A stretch of 64,000 nucleotides of DNA, taken from positions 70,001-134,000 of the forward strand of contig OZ026558.1 in assembly GCA_964020155.1 (NCBI GenBank), in the 5' to 3' direction. This DNA is from Chondrilla cf. caribensis (lineage: Eukaryota > Porifera > Demospongiae > Chondrillida > Chondrillidae). This document shows, piece after piece, positions 1 through 20,500 of this stretch. How positions within the stretch are numbered: position 1 is the first letter of the stretch; the number at the start of each line of letters is the position of its first letter. The position numbers and the translations under genes are program-made. The notes below the pieces were generated by a model. That model was not told where the DNA came from. It saw only the letters and a program-made list of their open reading frames with translations, and did no database searches.

Positions 1-50
1 AACGATCAAATTGTGCTCGTATTCTCCTGGTAAGGTGATAATCATGACCT

Positions 51-54
51 GTCA

Positions 55-123
<69 letters not shown>
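51..123. repeat. (CA)n microsatellite
   Basis: An almost uninterrupted CA tract of about 70 bases. It is the first of many CA/GT tracts in this window. No gene is associated with it. Confidence 0.95.
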
Positions 124-125
<2 letters not shown>

Positions 126-203
126 CTCACATATATGCACTTTGTTGTAATTCCAATTCTTTAGCCTATATAAAGGTTAAATCCATTACATACGTATATA
201 CAA

Positions 204-640
204 CAGGTATACACCAGGTACACACCAGGTACATACACCAGGTACATACACCAGGTACACACCAGGTACACACCAGGTACATACACCAGGTACATACACC
301 AGGTACACACCAGGTACATACACCAGGTACATACACCAGGTACACACCAGGTACACACCAGGTACATACACCAGGTACATACACCAGGTACATTCACCAG
401 GTACATACACCAGGTACATACACCAGGTACATACACCAGGTACACACCAGGTACATACACCAGGTACATACACCAGGTACATACACCAGGTACATACCAG
501 GTACATACACCAGGTACATACACCAGGTACATACACCAGGTACATACACCAGGTACATACACCAGGTACATACACCAGGTACACACCAGGTACATACACC
601 AGGTACATACACCAGGTACATACACCAGGTACACACCAGG
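204..640. repeat. Minisatellite, ACACCAGGTAC(AT) units
   Basis: About 30 tandem copies of 12- and 14-base units of the form ACACCAGGTACAT. Several frames on both strands stay open through the array, giving low-complexity translations with no sign of real coding. On the minus strand the array lies just downstream of the possible exon at 675-766. Confidence 0.95.
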
Positions 641-674
641 AAAAAGGTACCCGCACAAACAGTGGCAGTCTCAC

Positions 675-766
675 TTTCCCAGTCCCCACTGGACCTCTGG
701 TGTCCGCAGAGGATAGCTCGGCTTTCAAAGCAGAGAGCTTGCGTTCTTCTGCTTCCAGTAAACGTT
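675..766 (-). CDS. Possible internal exon of an unrecognised minus-strand gene
   Basis: On the minus strand a good acceptor (GATCACAG) precedes an open stretch of about 30 codons ending at a GTGAGA donor. The translation contains LLEAEERKLSALKAEL, which is charged and helix-prone like a coiled coil, and the base composition differs from the flanking repeats. It may join the possible first exon at 1408-1515, but the phases differ by one base, so at least one more exon would be needed. No family is recognised. It could also be chance open sequence. Confidence 0.3.
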
Positions 767-825
767 CTGTGATCTAGTGAATATGTAGATGTATTAGTGT
801 GTGGTGTGGTGGTGACGAGAATGGT

Positions 826-1028
826 GATAGCAGTGGTGATAGTGATGGTGATGAGAATGATGATAGCAGTGGTGATAGTGATGGTGACGAGAATGATGAT
901 AGCAGTGGTGATAGTGATGGTGACGAGAATGGTGATAGCAGTGGTGATAGTGATGGTGACGAGAATGATGATAGCAGTGGTGATAGTGATGGTGACGAGA
1001 ATGATGATAGCAGTGGTGATAGTGATGG
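826..1028. repeat. 36-bp tandem repeat, six copies
   Basis: Nearly identical 36-base units rich in GATGGTGAT. On the plus strand one frame reads an acidic 12-residue repeat containing DSSGDSDGDEN and is followed by a donor-like GTAAGC. Whether any of it is translated cannot be decided. A non-coding minisatellite is the simpler reading, given how common such arrays are here. Confidence 0.85.
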
Positions 1029-1159
1029 TAAGCAGTTAACAGTCGAAAACAATTCAATGATCCAGAATCAGTTTGCCATCAATATACGTACACCTTCACT
1101 GACTACACCACTGGATAATTGTAGAATGACTTCAGAATGATCCATGACATAATCACATA

Positions 1160-1282
1160 CACACAGTACACACAGTACATACAGTACATACAGTACATAC
1201 AGGACACACAGTACACACAGTACATACAGTACATACAGTACATACAGGACACACAGTACATACAGTACATACAGTACATACA
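1160..1282. repeat. 9-bp minisatellite (ACTGTRTGT family)
   Basis: Tandem ACACACAGT/ACATACAGT 9-mers, the reverse complement of ACTGTRTGT. The same 9-mer family recurs at 17.9, 20.2, 45.0 and 46.2 kb. Confidence 0.9.
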
Positions 1283-1407
1283 GAAGACCGGTGGCATAAT
1301 AGATATCTTTTGAGATGTCGGAAGAATGGATGAATATAGTGGGCGTTTCGAATGACGTACAACACAAGAGAAGTGTTTAATTACCAAGATACAGTAACAC
1401 GACTAAC

Positions 1408-1515
1408 TTCCAGTTGGACGGAAAGAAGATCTCTGTGCTTGCTTGTCCCTGGTGGACTCAGAGCCAGGTCTACACCAGAGGATGGGGATTTACGGATACC
1501 CCTGTTGGTAGCCAT
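1408..1515 (-). CDS. Possible first exon of an unrecognised minus-strand gene
   Basis: An ATG at 1515 (minus) in the context CCAAAGATGGCT opens 36 codons beginning MATNRGIRKSPSSG and ending at a GTTAGT donor. The AAGATGGC start context matches that of other genes in this window (CFAP96, tetraspanin). No homolog is recognised. The phase does not match the possible exon at 675-766 directly. This is weak support for a gene that would extend leftwards. Confidence 0.3.
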
Positions 1516-1702
1516 CTTTGGAACTAGAGGGTCTGCAACTCCGCCCATTTCGTTTCTTCTGCGACTTGGCGCAGGAAAACAGAGGAGAAAGGGGTTTCTG
1601 GACCTGTCGGTGCTCATTTCGCTGCTCAGCGCATTCGAACCGATGCACAAGAATGCGCTGGGTGAGATATTCGTCGGAGTGGATGTGTTTGTTTAACATC
1701 TA

Positions 1703-2470
1703 AAACTGATAAATCGCAAGCAATGAAGGCCGAAACGGGACACCAGGGCAAGTACCCCTGCCTCACTTTCGATCTCTCGCAGTTACCGACCTACGGAGGC
1801 ACGATGTGGTGCATGGACGCTATCTGGCGTATATCCTGTGATAACCGTGTGTTTACCTAACGACTAATTGATGGCTCTTCTCGCCCTCTGGTGTGTGTAG
1901 GAAAAGGCGATGGAGGAAGTGTTTATGTGTGTGCATGCATGTGTGGGTGCGTATCACGTATGTGTTGTGTGTGTACGTGTGTTTGCATGGCATGTGCGTT
2001 GTATGTATGCGAATGTAAGCTACTTTTCTTCGACCCTCCGTGTCGACCATAGATACTCTAGATCCGATGTGTTTGTACAAGGTACACGATTAGTTGAAAC
2101 ATTGCTTGTCAATGAGATACAAACCTGTTTAAACTTGTTTTCATCACTACCACCCAGATGACACTCGGCTGTTGTCCACTCAGCCCGTACAGATCCTCCA
2201 GGACGGGTGAGAGTAGCCCGGTGTGAATGCCCCCTGTAACCTGAGAGTTGTGTTGACCTCAATGATATCCAGCACTCCCTGGCTGATGTCTGCTAGCATG
2301 ACAGACCAAAATGTGTTGGAATTCCTACTCAATCCACACAAGTGAGCTGTGGAGAGCAGCGGTTGAGTGGTCTTTGGTGACAGCCGGACCCAAGCACCCA
2401 GAGCAGTGATGATGAATTGAATGTGGAATGTTAACCATTATCGAATTTCTCTTAACTTTGACGGTTGCTA
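1703..2470. other. No gene recognised
   Basis: Unique-looking sequence apart from a short GT-rich patch near 1920-2010. No open frame with convincing exon structure was seen. It probably includes upstream flank of the TRP gene. Confidence 0.5.
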
Positions 2471-2482
2471 CACTGGACGTGA

Positions 2483-2490
2483 TATAAATA
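2483..2490 (+). promoter_or_regulatory. TATA box candidate of the TRP gene
   Basis: TATAAATA lies about 54 bases before the proposed ATG at 2544. That would place a transcription start near 2513 and leave a short 5' UTR. No other TATA-like element stood out upstream of a gene here. The call is positional only. Confidence 0.4.
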
Positions 2491-2543
2491 GCAGCTTGTT
2501 GTGTTGGGCCCATTTGATCCTTCAGCTCTGCCTGACCAGAAAC

Positions 2544-9201
<6,658 letters not shown>

Positions 9202-9751
9202 CTATACCACCGTAGTTGCCCTGTCAGTTTAGCATTTGAATAACCCCAGACCTGCATACCACATGTACATACCATAGGTGATTTCACAGTAAATCAAATT
9301 TATATCATTTTTTTCAATAAATTTTAGATATCTTGCTATTTTGCTCTCTAGCATTGTAGACAGTCATTTTAATGTAGATATCAAACTATTAGTTTACATT
9401 CTTTTTATAATGCACATTGCAAATTGAATTATATAAGATGATATTCGACATACACATCTACAAAACTGCATAATATTATTGTATGTACATTATTGTATAT
9501 TACTTGGTGCAAATAACTGTGAAGTATTGTATTGCAATAATTGTATAAACACACACCCTCACTAGCAGTTCAGGTGCACACTCACCCCACCCTCACTAGA
9601 AGTTCAGGTACACACCACCCTCACGAGCAGTTCAGGGGCACACACCCCACCCACAGTTTGTACAGGGACCGGTATACTGGGAAGATTTCAGTTCAGAACC
9701 CAATTGATAACACAAATACAATACAACCAATACAAAACAGATTAGTATGTG
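9202..9751. other. Convergent 3' intergenic region, TRP and PIAS
   Basis: An AT-rich stretch with an AATAAA at about 9315, a plausible polyadenylation signal for the TRP transcript. It is followed at 9552-9650 by a few imperfect AGCAGTTCAGG repeats. PIAS ends from the other side at 9752. Confidence 0.5.
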
Positions 9752-12960
<3,209 letters not shown>

Positions 12961-13036
12961 GCTAGTTGTTCTCGGGATAAAATCTTTGAGAGAAGAGGAC
13001 ACTGAACACCTTGGACATGGCGGGCACAGCAGGCGA

Positions 13037-13055
13037 TCACGTGAGAGTCACGTGG
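13037..13055. promoter_or_regulatory. Two E-boxes in a divergent promoter
   Basis: TCACGTGA (13037-13044) and TCACGTGG (13048-13055) lie 11 bases apart, close to one helical turn, between the PIAS start (12960) and the cyclotransferase start (13101). CACGTG is the core site of bHLH-ZIP factors such as MYC/MAX, USF and TFEB. That they are used here is inferred from position. Confidence 0.45.
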
Positions 13056-13100
13056 TTCATTGGCCCATCACGTCGTCTTCATTCTGCTGTAGTCACCATC

Positions 13101-14762
13101 ATGGCCAATCTCCAGTTTGTGCGAGTGTTCGTGTACGGGACATTGAAGTCAGGAGAGCCGAACCATTGCATCCTGTCAGATCGAACTATAGGGAAGGCTC
13201 GGCTCATTACCAAGGCCAAAACCAAGCAGAAATATCCTCTAGTTGTTGCCAGCGACTACAACTTGCCTTTCCTGCTACCAGTCCCAGGGAAGGGAGAGGT
13301 AATCTGTGACTGGCTTGTGTGTGTTGTTGTTGTTGTTGTGTGTTTATATCGTTGTGTGTGTTGTTGTTGGTGTGGTGGTGGTGGTGTGTGTGTGTGTGTG
13401 TGTCCGTCTCTCTCTGTGTGTGTTCATGTGTGCCTTTATGTGTGTATGTATTGACATCATGTGTGTGTCCAACAACCAGACACTTCTATACTACACGCAG
13501 TAGTTATTATTGGTAGCATCAACCCATCATACTGCTAGCAAAGGGAGAGATGACTTCCTGTACAGACATCCCGGATCAGTGGACTGGATATTGTGACATG
13601 ATTTGATAATTATTGTCGTTGTTGTCACTTAACATCTTATCGCAGACTGCATGGTGCCAAGCAGTTTTAGCTGCTCAGCTAACAACGGTTGTGTCACTTC
13701 ATTCACTGGAGTGTCCTCTTTGGTGATGTGAATGGGGCTCGGTTGTGTCTATTGTTAGCTGCTGGTCATGTGCAGTCTACTTGATAAGGTGTTAGCTGAG
13801 GCTGGCAACTCTTAGACACTGCAGACCTGTTGTGAACATGTTATGTGAGTCAGTGTGCAGTGTAGGTGGCTCGAGGTCCTGCCTTCCTTCCTAGCCTGTG
13901 TAACTCCCATTCCATGGGGTCATCTCAGGAGGGTCTTTTAGCAGGGAGGGTCTCTTAGGAGGGTCTCTTAGCAGGGAGGGGTCTCTTAGGAGGGTCTCTT
14001 AGCAGGGAGGGTCTCTTAGCAGGGAGGGGTCTCTTAGCAGGGAGGGGTCTCTTAGGAGGGTCTCTTAGGAGGGTCTCTTAGCTAGGAGGATCTCTTAGCA
14101 ATGATTCGTGGGTCCACATGGATTAACAATATATCCAGGTTTCTGCAAACTGTGAGCGTGGGACTGGCCAATATTTGCTTGAGAAGCACTTTGGCTTTGT
14201 GGAGTGTTTAGAGACACAATTTCCTACCCTGTCACTAGTAGGAAGTTGCATTTCCAGGAAAAAGGCATAAATATAATAATAGCTGACACTGTGTATCTAA
14301 ACGTTTCTAAAAGCTGAAAGGTTTCTCAAACGAAATATGAGTACAACCCGGAGAGATATCCTCATTGTGTGATAATGTTTATTTGCTATATTGTTGTTTA
14401 CTTCTTGTTGTTGTTTACACCCTGTGTCCACTGGACATCTCCCCGCCCCACAGCATGTGGAGGGGGAAGTCTACGAAGTGGACCAGGCCATGCTCCAGAA
14501 GCTGGATGAACTGGAGGTACACCCCAAGGTCTACCGGCGCACACCCATGCAGTGTGTCCCCTTCCCGACCAGTAGTGATGCCGAGGAGATAGACTGTGAA
14601 ACCTACTTCCTCCCGGATTTCAAGAACTACCTTCTGGATCTTCCCTTCCTCAAATCCTTCACTGCCTATTCAAAGCACCTCTCCAATCACCAATTTGTCC
14701 CTTGGAACATGAGAGAAGATAAGGAACTATATATTCCTCAAGTGAAGAATATGGATTCTTAG
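13101..14762 (+). CDS. GGACT: Gamma-glutamylaminecyclotransferase (GGACT/AIG2 family)
   Basis: Two exons, 13101-13298 and 14454-14762, encode 168 residues, the usual size for the family. The N-terminal VFVYGTLKSGEPNH is the substrate-binding signature of the cyclotransferase fold. HVEGEVYEVDQAMLQKLDELE carries the conserved acidic region expected to hold the catalytic glutamate, and YRRTPMQ follows the family pattern. The enzyme would convert gamma-glutamyl-epsilon-lysine, left from transglutaminase crosslinks, into 5-oxoproline and lysine in the cytosol. An in-frame upstream ATG at 13017 would add 28 residues. It was not preferred because the family starts just before VFVYGTL and because the E-boxes lie in that stretch. 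Confidence 0.94.
13320..13450 (+). repeat. T/G-rich simple repeats in the GGACT intron
   Basis: Mixed TGTTGT, GTGGTG and GTGTGT runs just inside the donor. Confidence 0.8.
13925..14105 (+). repeat. Minisatellite of 14-18 bp units in the GGACT intron
   Basis: About 11 copies of AGGGTCTCTTAGCAGGG and its shorter form AGGGTCTCTTAGG. Confidence 0.9.
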
Positions 14763-15053
14763 CTCTTCAGAAAGTCAATAATTTTTTAAATGTATACAGA
14801 ATGCCCTAACCTGAACTGAATCAGTCGTAGCTGTTAAGTTAACTGTACAGGAGCAAATAATATAATTTATAGAGAATACGTGCATGCGCTGTACGCGTGT
14901 TAGACCTAGTGTAGAGCCCTCGCGTGGAGAACCTCCATAACGTTGGTACATTAGCAATTACCGGCTGTGTCGAGCGAGTCGGAAGCCTACAGGGAAATCC
15001 CCTTCATCCGCTTCCGGAAGTGAGTACATCGTCCAACATCGAAGCTTATAAGA

Positions 15054-16024
15054 ATGGCAATAGGCCCGTCCGATCAAGATCAAGATTTAGACGGATTTAC
15101 GCGAATGCAAGAATATTATCAGAGACGAGAAAGCAAGTTAAAGGTACAGATGGACGACTTCCAGAGGCAGAATCGTCGTCGAGGAAGGAGGGTGGCCGTT
15201 GTGGACCTGGACCACCGCGTTCCCGCCTTCCGATCAGACCTGAGCGTGGACCCGACGGTGTCCCTAGAGGAGTACTTCGCTCTTAAAGTTCTACAAATCC
15301 TCCCGCGACCGGAGGACGTTCACGTGGACGAGATGTCGGGCGGCGTACGGCGGACCAGCTTACCGGTGACCCTGTCCGTGTACCTGAGCAAGGAGTACGT
15401 GGTGGGTCCCGAGGGGGTCCTGGTGGGGACCAGCGCCAAATGCAACATTCGCCTCCCTCTGGAGTCGGGACTGAAGCCACAGCACTTTCGAGTTCGCCTT
15501 GGAGAAGCTGAAGAAGGCCAGGAAGACGCCTCTGCTTACTGCGTGGAGAGCTGCCTTGGTCAGAACGACATGGCGGCAGTGGACCAAGAAGACCTTTATA
15601 ACTTGTTGGAGTCATACGACCCAATGGAGCCGGTAGATTCATGCAAAACGTCATGGATGCGTTTGTCTGGAAACAGTGTGTTCGTAGCAGGTCAGTTTGT
15701 GTGGCAGGTCCTGCCCCTCCCCATCAAAACTGTTGCTTCACTGCAAGCGTTTGGTGCTGTGAGGAGTGGTAACATTGTAAAGCTCCGCTCTGTGTTGGAG
15801 AACCAGGACAACCGACTTCGAGGACGGAGCAGTGTCACTGACCTTGTGGGTGTCATCTTCGACATCAATGAGGAGGAGAAGGTTGGCGAAGAGTACACCA
15901 TGTACAACGACAAGGAGGGGCAGAGCTCCCCAAACAAGCCCAATGTCTTGCTCCACATTGCAGTCCAAATGGAGAACCTTGAAATGGTCCAACTGCTTCT
16001 GGAGAAAGGAGCTGATGTAGGCTG

Positions 16025-16088
<64 letters not shown>

Positions 16089-16578
16089 ACCGTGTATGAG
16101 TTTGTTTTATGTGTCTATGTGTGTATTTTCTCTATACATAATGTATTTCACACTGTTCACACACAAGTAACCCTTGTCCTCCCAACACCCCTCCTAAAAA
16201 TAATATTGGATTTCCTATGTGTTATGCACAGCCTTGTTATGTAGAGACCACACTGTGTAGTCTACCCCTGAACTGGGTCTCCTAGGTGGAATCCCTTGGG
16301 TCAAATACTACCAAATTCACAGGGTATTGCTGTATGAGGTCATCAAGTTACCATGGAAACCTGATCAGGGTCAAGAGTTGTTTATAAACAAACATTTTGC
16401 TAATTGAATACAGAAATTGATTTTTACATAAATACACTACCTAAGGATAAAATTAAAATATTTGTTTACATAACGTGTTATGGGAATGTGAGTGAGGAGA
16501 CAAGGGTTAAACCTCAGCTGTACCAGGAAAACAAACACAACAAGGAGCTATATATACAAGCACACACACGTACACACA

Positions 16579-16658
<80 letters not shown>

Positions 16659-17438
16659 AACTTGAAGCCTGCCTTAGTGAGGATTTCCTATGATGGTGGG
16701 GTTCTGGGGAGGTTTTCTTGGATAATTGGCAAACACAGAAACTTCATGTATTGCAAACTGTCCCAATTTTTAGTATTGAAGTGGTGTTGTCTCCCTCCCA
16801 CAGCCGAACTGTGCTGGAGGGTCACACAGGAGGACTGCACTCCATTACGGAGTGGAGGCCGACAGCCTTGCCATCCTCACCAAGCTGCTGGAGTACGGCG
16901 GTGACGTGGAGGTCAAGGACATCAATGCCCTCCCCCCTTTGGCATTGGCTGGTAGCCATCAGGTGAGGACGGGCAGACTGGAATGGCAGGATTGCTGTAT
17001 AGTAGGAGTGGGACTGGCTGATAAGGGTGGGGTGGTAGATAGGGGTGTGGCTTGTGGGTCTGCGCTGACAAAATTGTGTAAACAGATATACCTTGTAAGG
17101 GTTTTCCTACTCCCAACTTTGATGTGGTCACCTTTGTCCTCAGGCCTCCCTGTAGCTGGCATCCTGCCAGTGTAAACTAGGACATCATTGTTTGTTGAGT
17201 GTGTTGTACATGTGATATACACCTCCTGGACCACTCCCCACCTTGCAGGTTCGGAAACTCTTACTGCATTCTGTGTTACTGTGTTCGGCTGCTCTCGAGG
17301 GCTTGTATGATGAGGTGGAGTGTTGCCTACGGCAACCAAATGTAACTCCTAATGTTCTTGGTCTCCGTCATAAGACTCCTCTCCAACTGGCCTCCATTGC
17401 TGGACATCATCGTGTGGTGGAACTCCTCCTTGAGAACA

Positions 17439-17502
<64 letters not shown>

Positions 17503-20500
17503 AAGTGTGTGTGTGCAAGTGTGTGTGTGTGTGTGTGTGCACATTTGGTGTACCTTGTACCATGCTACCTAGGATATTTTCTCCTCTCAACTGATCTGTG
17601 AGTGTCTTAGTAAGGCAGTAGTGTGTGTGGTAGTTTGTCCATGTGATAGGCACCCCTGCCCCCCAGGCCAACATAAACCAATGTGGAGGGTCCCAGTGGA
17701 GATCAGCCCTGCATTACGCTGCCTCTGGTGGCCACAAGGAGACGGTGAGGGTGCTAGTGCGTCACGGAGCAGACCTGGAACTCAAGGACGGGGAGTGGAA
17801 CACGGCAGCCAACCTCTGCACTCAGTCGGATGTCCTGCAGTTACTGTCAAAAGAGGTGAGGGGAGAGGGTTGTGTGGAGAGTGTCTTTGAAGAGCATCTA
17901 TTCAGAATATAAGTGATAATTTGATATGTACTGTGTGTACTGTATGTACTGTATGTACTGTGTGTACTGTATGTACTGTATGTACTGTGTGTACTGTGTG
18001 TACTGTATGTACTGTATGTACTGTATGTACTGTGTGTACTGTGTGTACTGTATGTACTGTATGTACTGTATGTACTGTGTGTACTGTGTGTACTGTATGT
18101 ACTGTATGTACTGTGTGTACTGTATGTACTGTGTAGACTGTGTGTACTGTGTACTGTGTGTACTGTGTGTACTGTGTGTACTGTATGTACTGTGTGTACT
18201 GTGTGTACTGTGTGTACTGTGTGTACTGTATGTACTGTGTGTACTGTATGTACTGTGTGTACTGTGTGTACTGTGTGTACTGTGTGTACTGTGTGTACTG
18301 TGTGTACTGTGTGTACTGTGTGTACTGTGTGTACTGTGTGTACTGTGTGTACTGTGTGTACTGTGTGTACTGTGTGTACTGTATGTACTGTGTGTACTGT
18401 GTGTACTGTGTGTACTGTGTGTACTGTGTGTACTGTGTGTACTGTGTGTACTGTATGTACTGTGTGTACTGTGTGTACTGTGTGTACTGTATATATTTGC
18501 TTATGGCCTATACTCAGACCATGCCCACACTCTGTGATGTGGTACAATCAGGAGATTTGGAGGCAGCCAGGAAGCTCATTTTGGCTAACAAAGGTGTTGA
18601 AGGATACATCGAACAGCGAGATTCCCAGATGAACACGCCCCTTCATATTGCCTGTAGGCGTGGCCAATTGTGAGTTGTCACAATGTACTGATTGGTGGAG
18701 TGTCCATGAAAGGGGATCCCCCTGTCCGTACAGAGATATGGTCCGGGTCCTAAAGGAACATGGAACGAACGTTAATATAATCGGAGGAGTGGAGAAACTC
18801 ACACCACTGTGTGTGGCGGCTAGGGAAGGTGTGTGCTGGATGGAGTGGTTGCTAGGGAGGTGTGTGCTGGATGGAGTGGTTGCTAGGGAGGTGTGTGCTG
18901 GATGGAGTGGTTGCTAGGGAAGGTGTGTGCTGGATGGAGTGGTTGCTAGGGAGGTGTGTGCTGGATGGAGTGGTTGTTAGGGAAGATGTGTGCTGGATGG
19001 GGTGGTTGCTAGGGAGGTGTAGTGGATGGAGTGGTTGCTAGGGACTCAGTGTGTGATTGGTGGTTGGTGTGTACCTTGACTCAAGGTTGAGATGGTTTGT
19101 ATGTCAGTTGTCAGCTATTGTCTTTGAGTACACTCACTCCTGAAGTGGATGGTTCTCAAGTGGTTACATAGGTTGTTATGAACTGTACTTGGACAGGTTT
19201 GGTTTCCCATATAAGGCAATTTGGAATTGGAAATTATGTTTTGAATTTGGATCATAACATCTGGTTTTATTTGATTGTCAAAGATGGGTCTTACTCGTAG
19301 CTCGATCTTCCCTCCAGGTTGTGCTGAAGTGGTGGAATTCCTGATTGGTGTTGGCGCTGAGATAGAGGTTAGTGAAGGAGCTATTTATTGTCTTCCTGTG
19401 ATATTAGAACAGTGCTAATGCAGAGCTATCCGTCCAGGGAGACTTGAGTGCAGATGGCCAGTTCTCTGTGCGTGAGATGGTGGAGACATTGATTGAAAAG
19501 TGTAACACGGACCTCCAGCAGATCTGGTTCACTGGACGCCCGCCATCCAAGTGGGACACTACACTCTACAGCAGACAGGTGAGCAAGGTGATGGAGGGAG
19601 GGGCTGACAGGGGGAGGGGCTGACAGGGGATACAGACTGACAGGGGGAGGGGCTAACAGGGGGAGGGGCTAACAGGGGATACAGACTGACAGGAGGAGGG
19701 GCTGACAGGGGGAGGGGCTAACAGGGAGACAGACTGACAGGAGGAGGGGCTGACAAGGGATACAGACTGACAGGAGGAGGGGCTGACAGGGAGACAGATG
19801 GGCTGATATAAGTGGGTGATCTTATGGTATCAATGCTTCTTGTTCTGCAGCAATCTCAAGTGTCTCTTGAAGCGGCTGGTCCTGTCCAGATGTGCCAGGA
19901 GACCATAGAGCGTTTGGAGTGTGTTTATGAACTGCTATTTACTGGACCTGAGAAGTTGATGAGAGCATTCGAGAACAAGAACTTGGACCGATTCAAGTAT
20001 GTGTGTAAGGGGTCCCTGCTAGCAGTGGGCGGAGGTTATGGGAGTGGTGTGGGACATAGTGTGTGAAAGGCAATGTTGAACGTCTTACTGTAGGGCCCTG
20101 CTAACGGGAAAATCCCCTGTTAGTCCAAATTGTATTGTGCTGCCAAGAGAGAATATCACCATTTTAACCTATGTCTGTGAGCAGGTATGTTGTGTGTACT
20201 GTGTGTACTGTATGTACTGTGTACTGTGTACTGTGTGCACTGTGTGTACTATGTGTACTATGTGTACTATGTGTACTGTATGTACTGTATGTACTGTGTG
20301 TACTGTGTGTACTGTATGTACTGTGTGTACTGTATGTACTGTATGTACTGTATGTACTGTGTGTACTGTATGTACTGTGTGTACTGTATGTACTGTGTGT
20401 ACTGTATGTACTGTGTGTACTGTATGTACTGTGTGTACTGTATGTACTGTATGTACTGTATGTACTGTATGTACTGTGTGTACTGTGTGTACTATGTGTA

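Noticed and set aside
13017..13100. Upstream in-frame ATG for the cyclotransferase
   Set aside because: It would add 28 residues not expected in the family, and the stretch carries promoter-like E-boxes. Kept as an alternative only.
17921..18673. Long open frames of Cys-Thr-Val or Val-Leu-Cys repeats
   Set aside because: They are translations of the 9-bp minisatellite, open in all frames because the unit is a multiple of three. They are intronic by splice phase.
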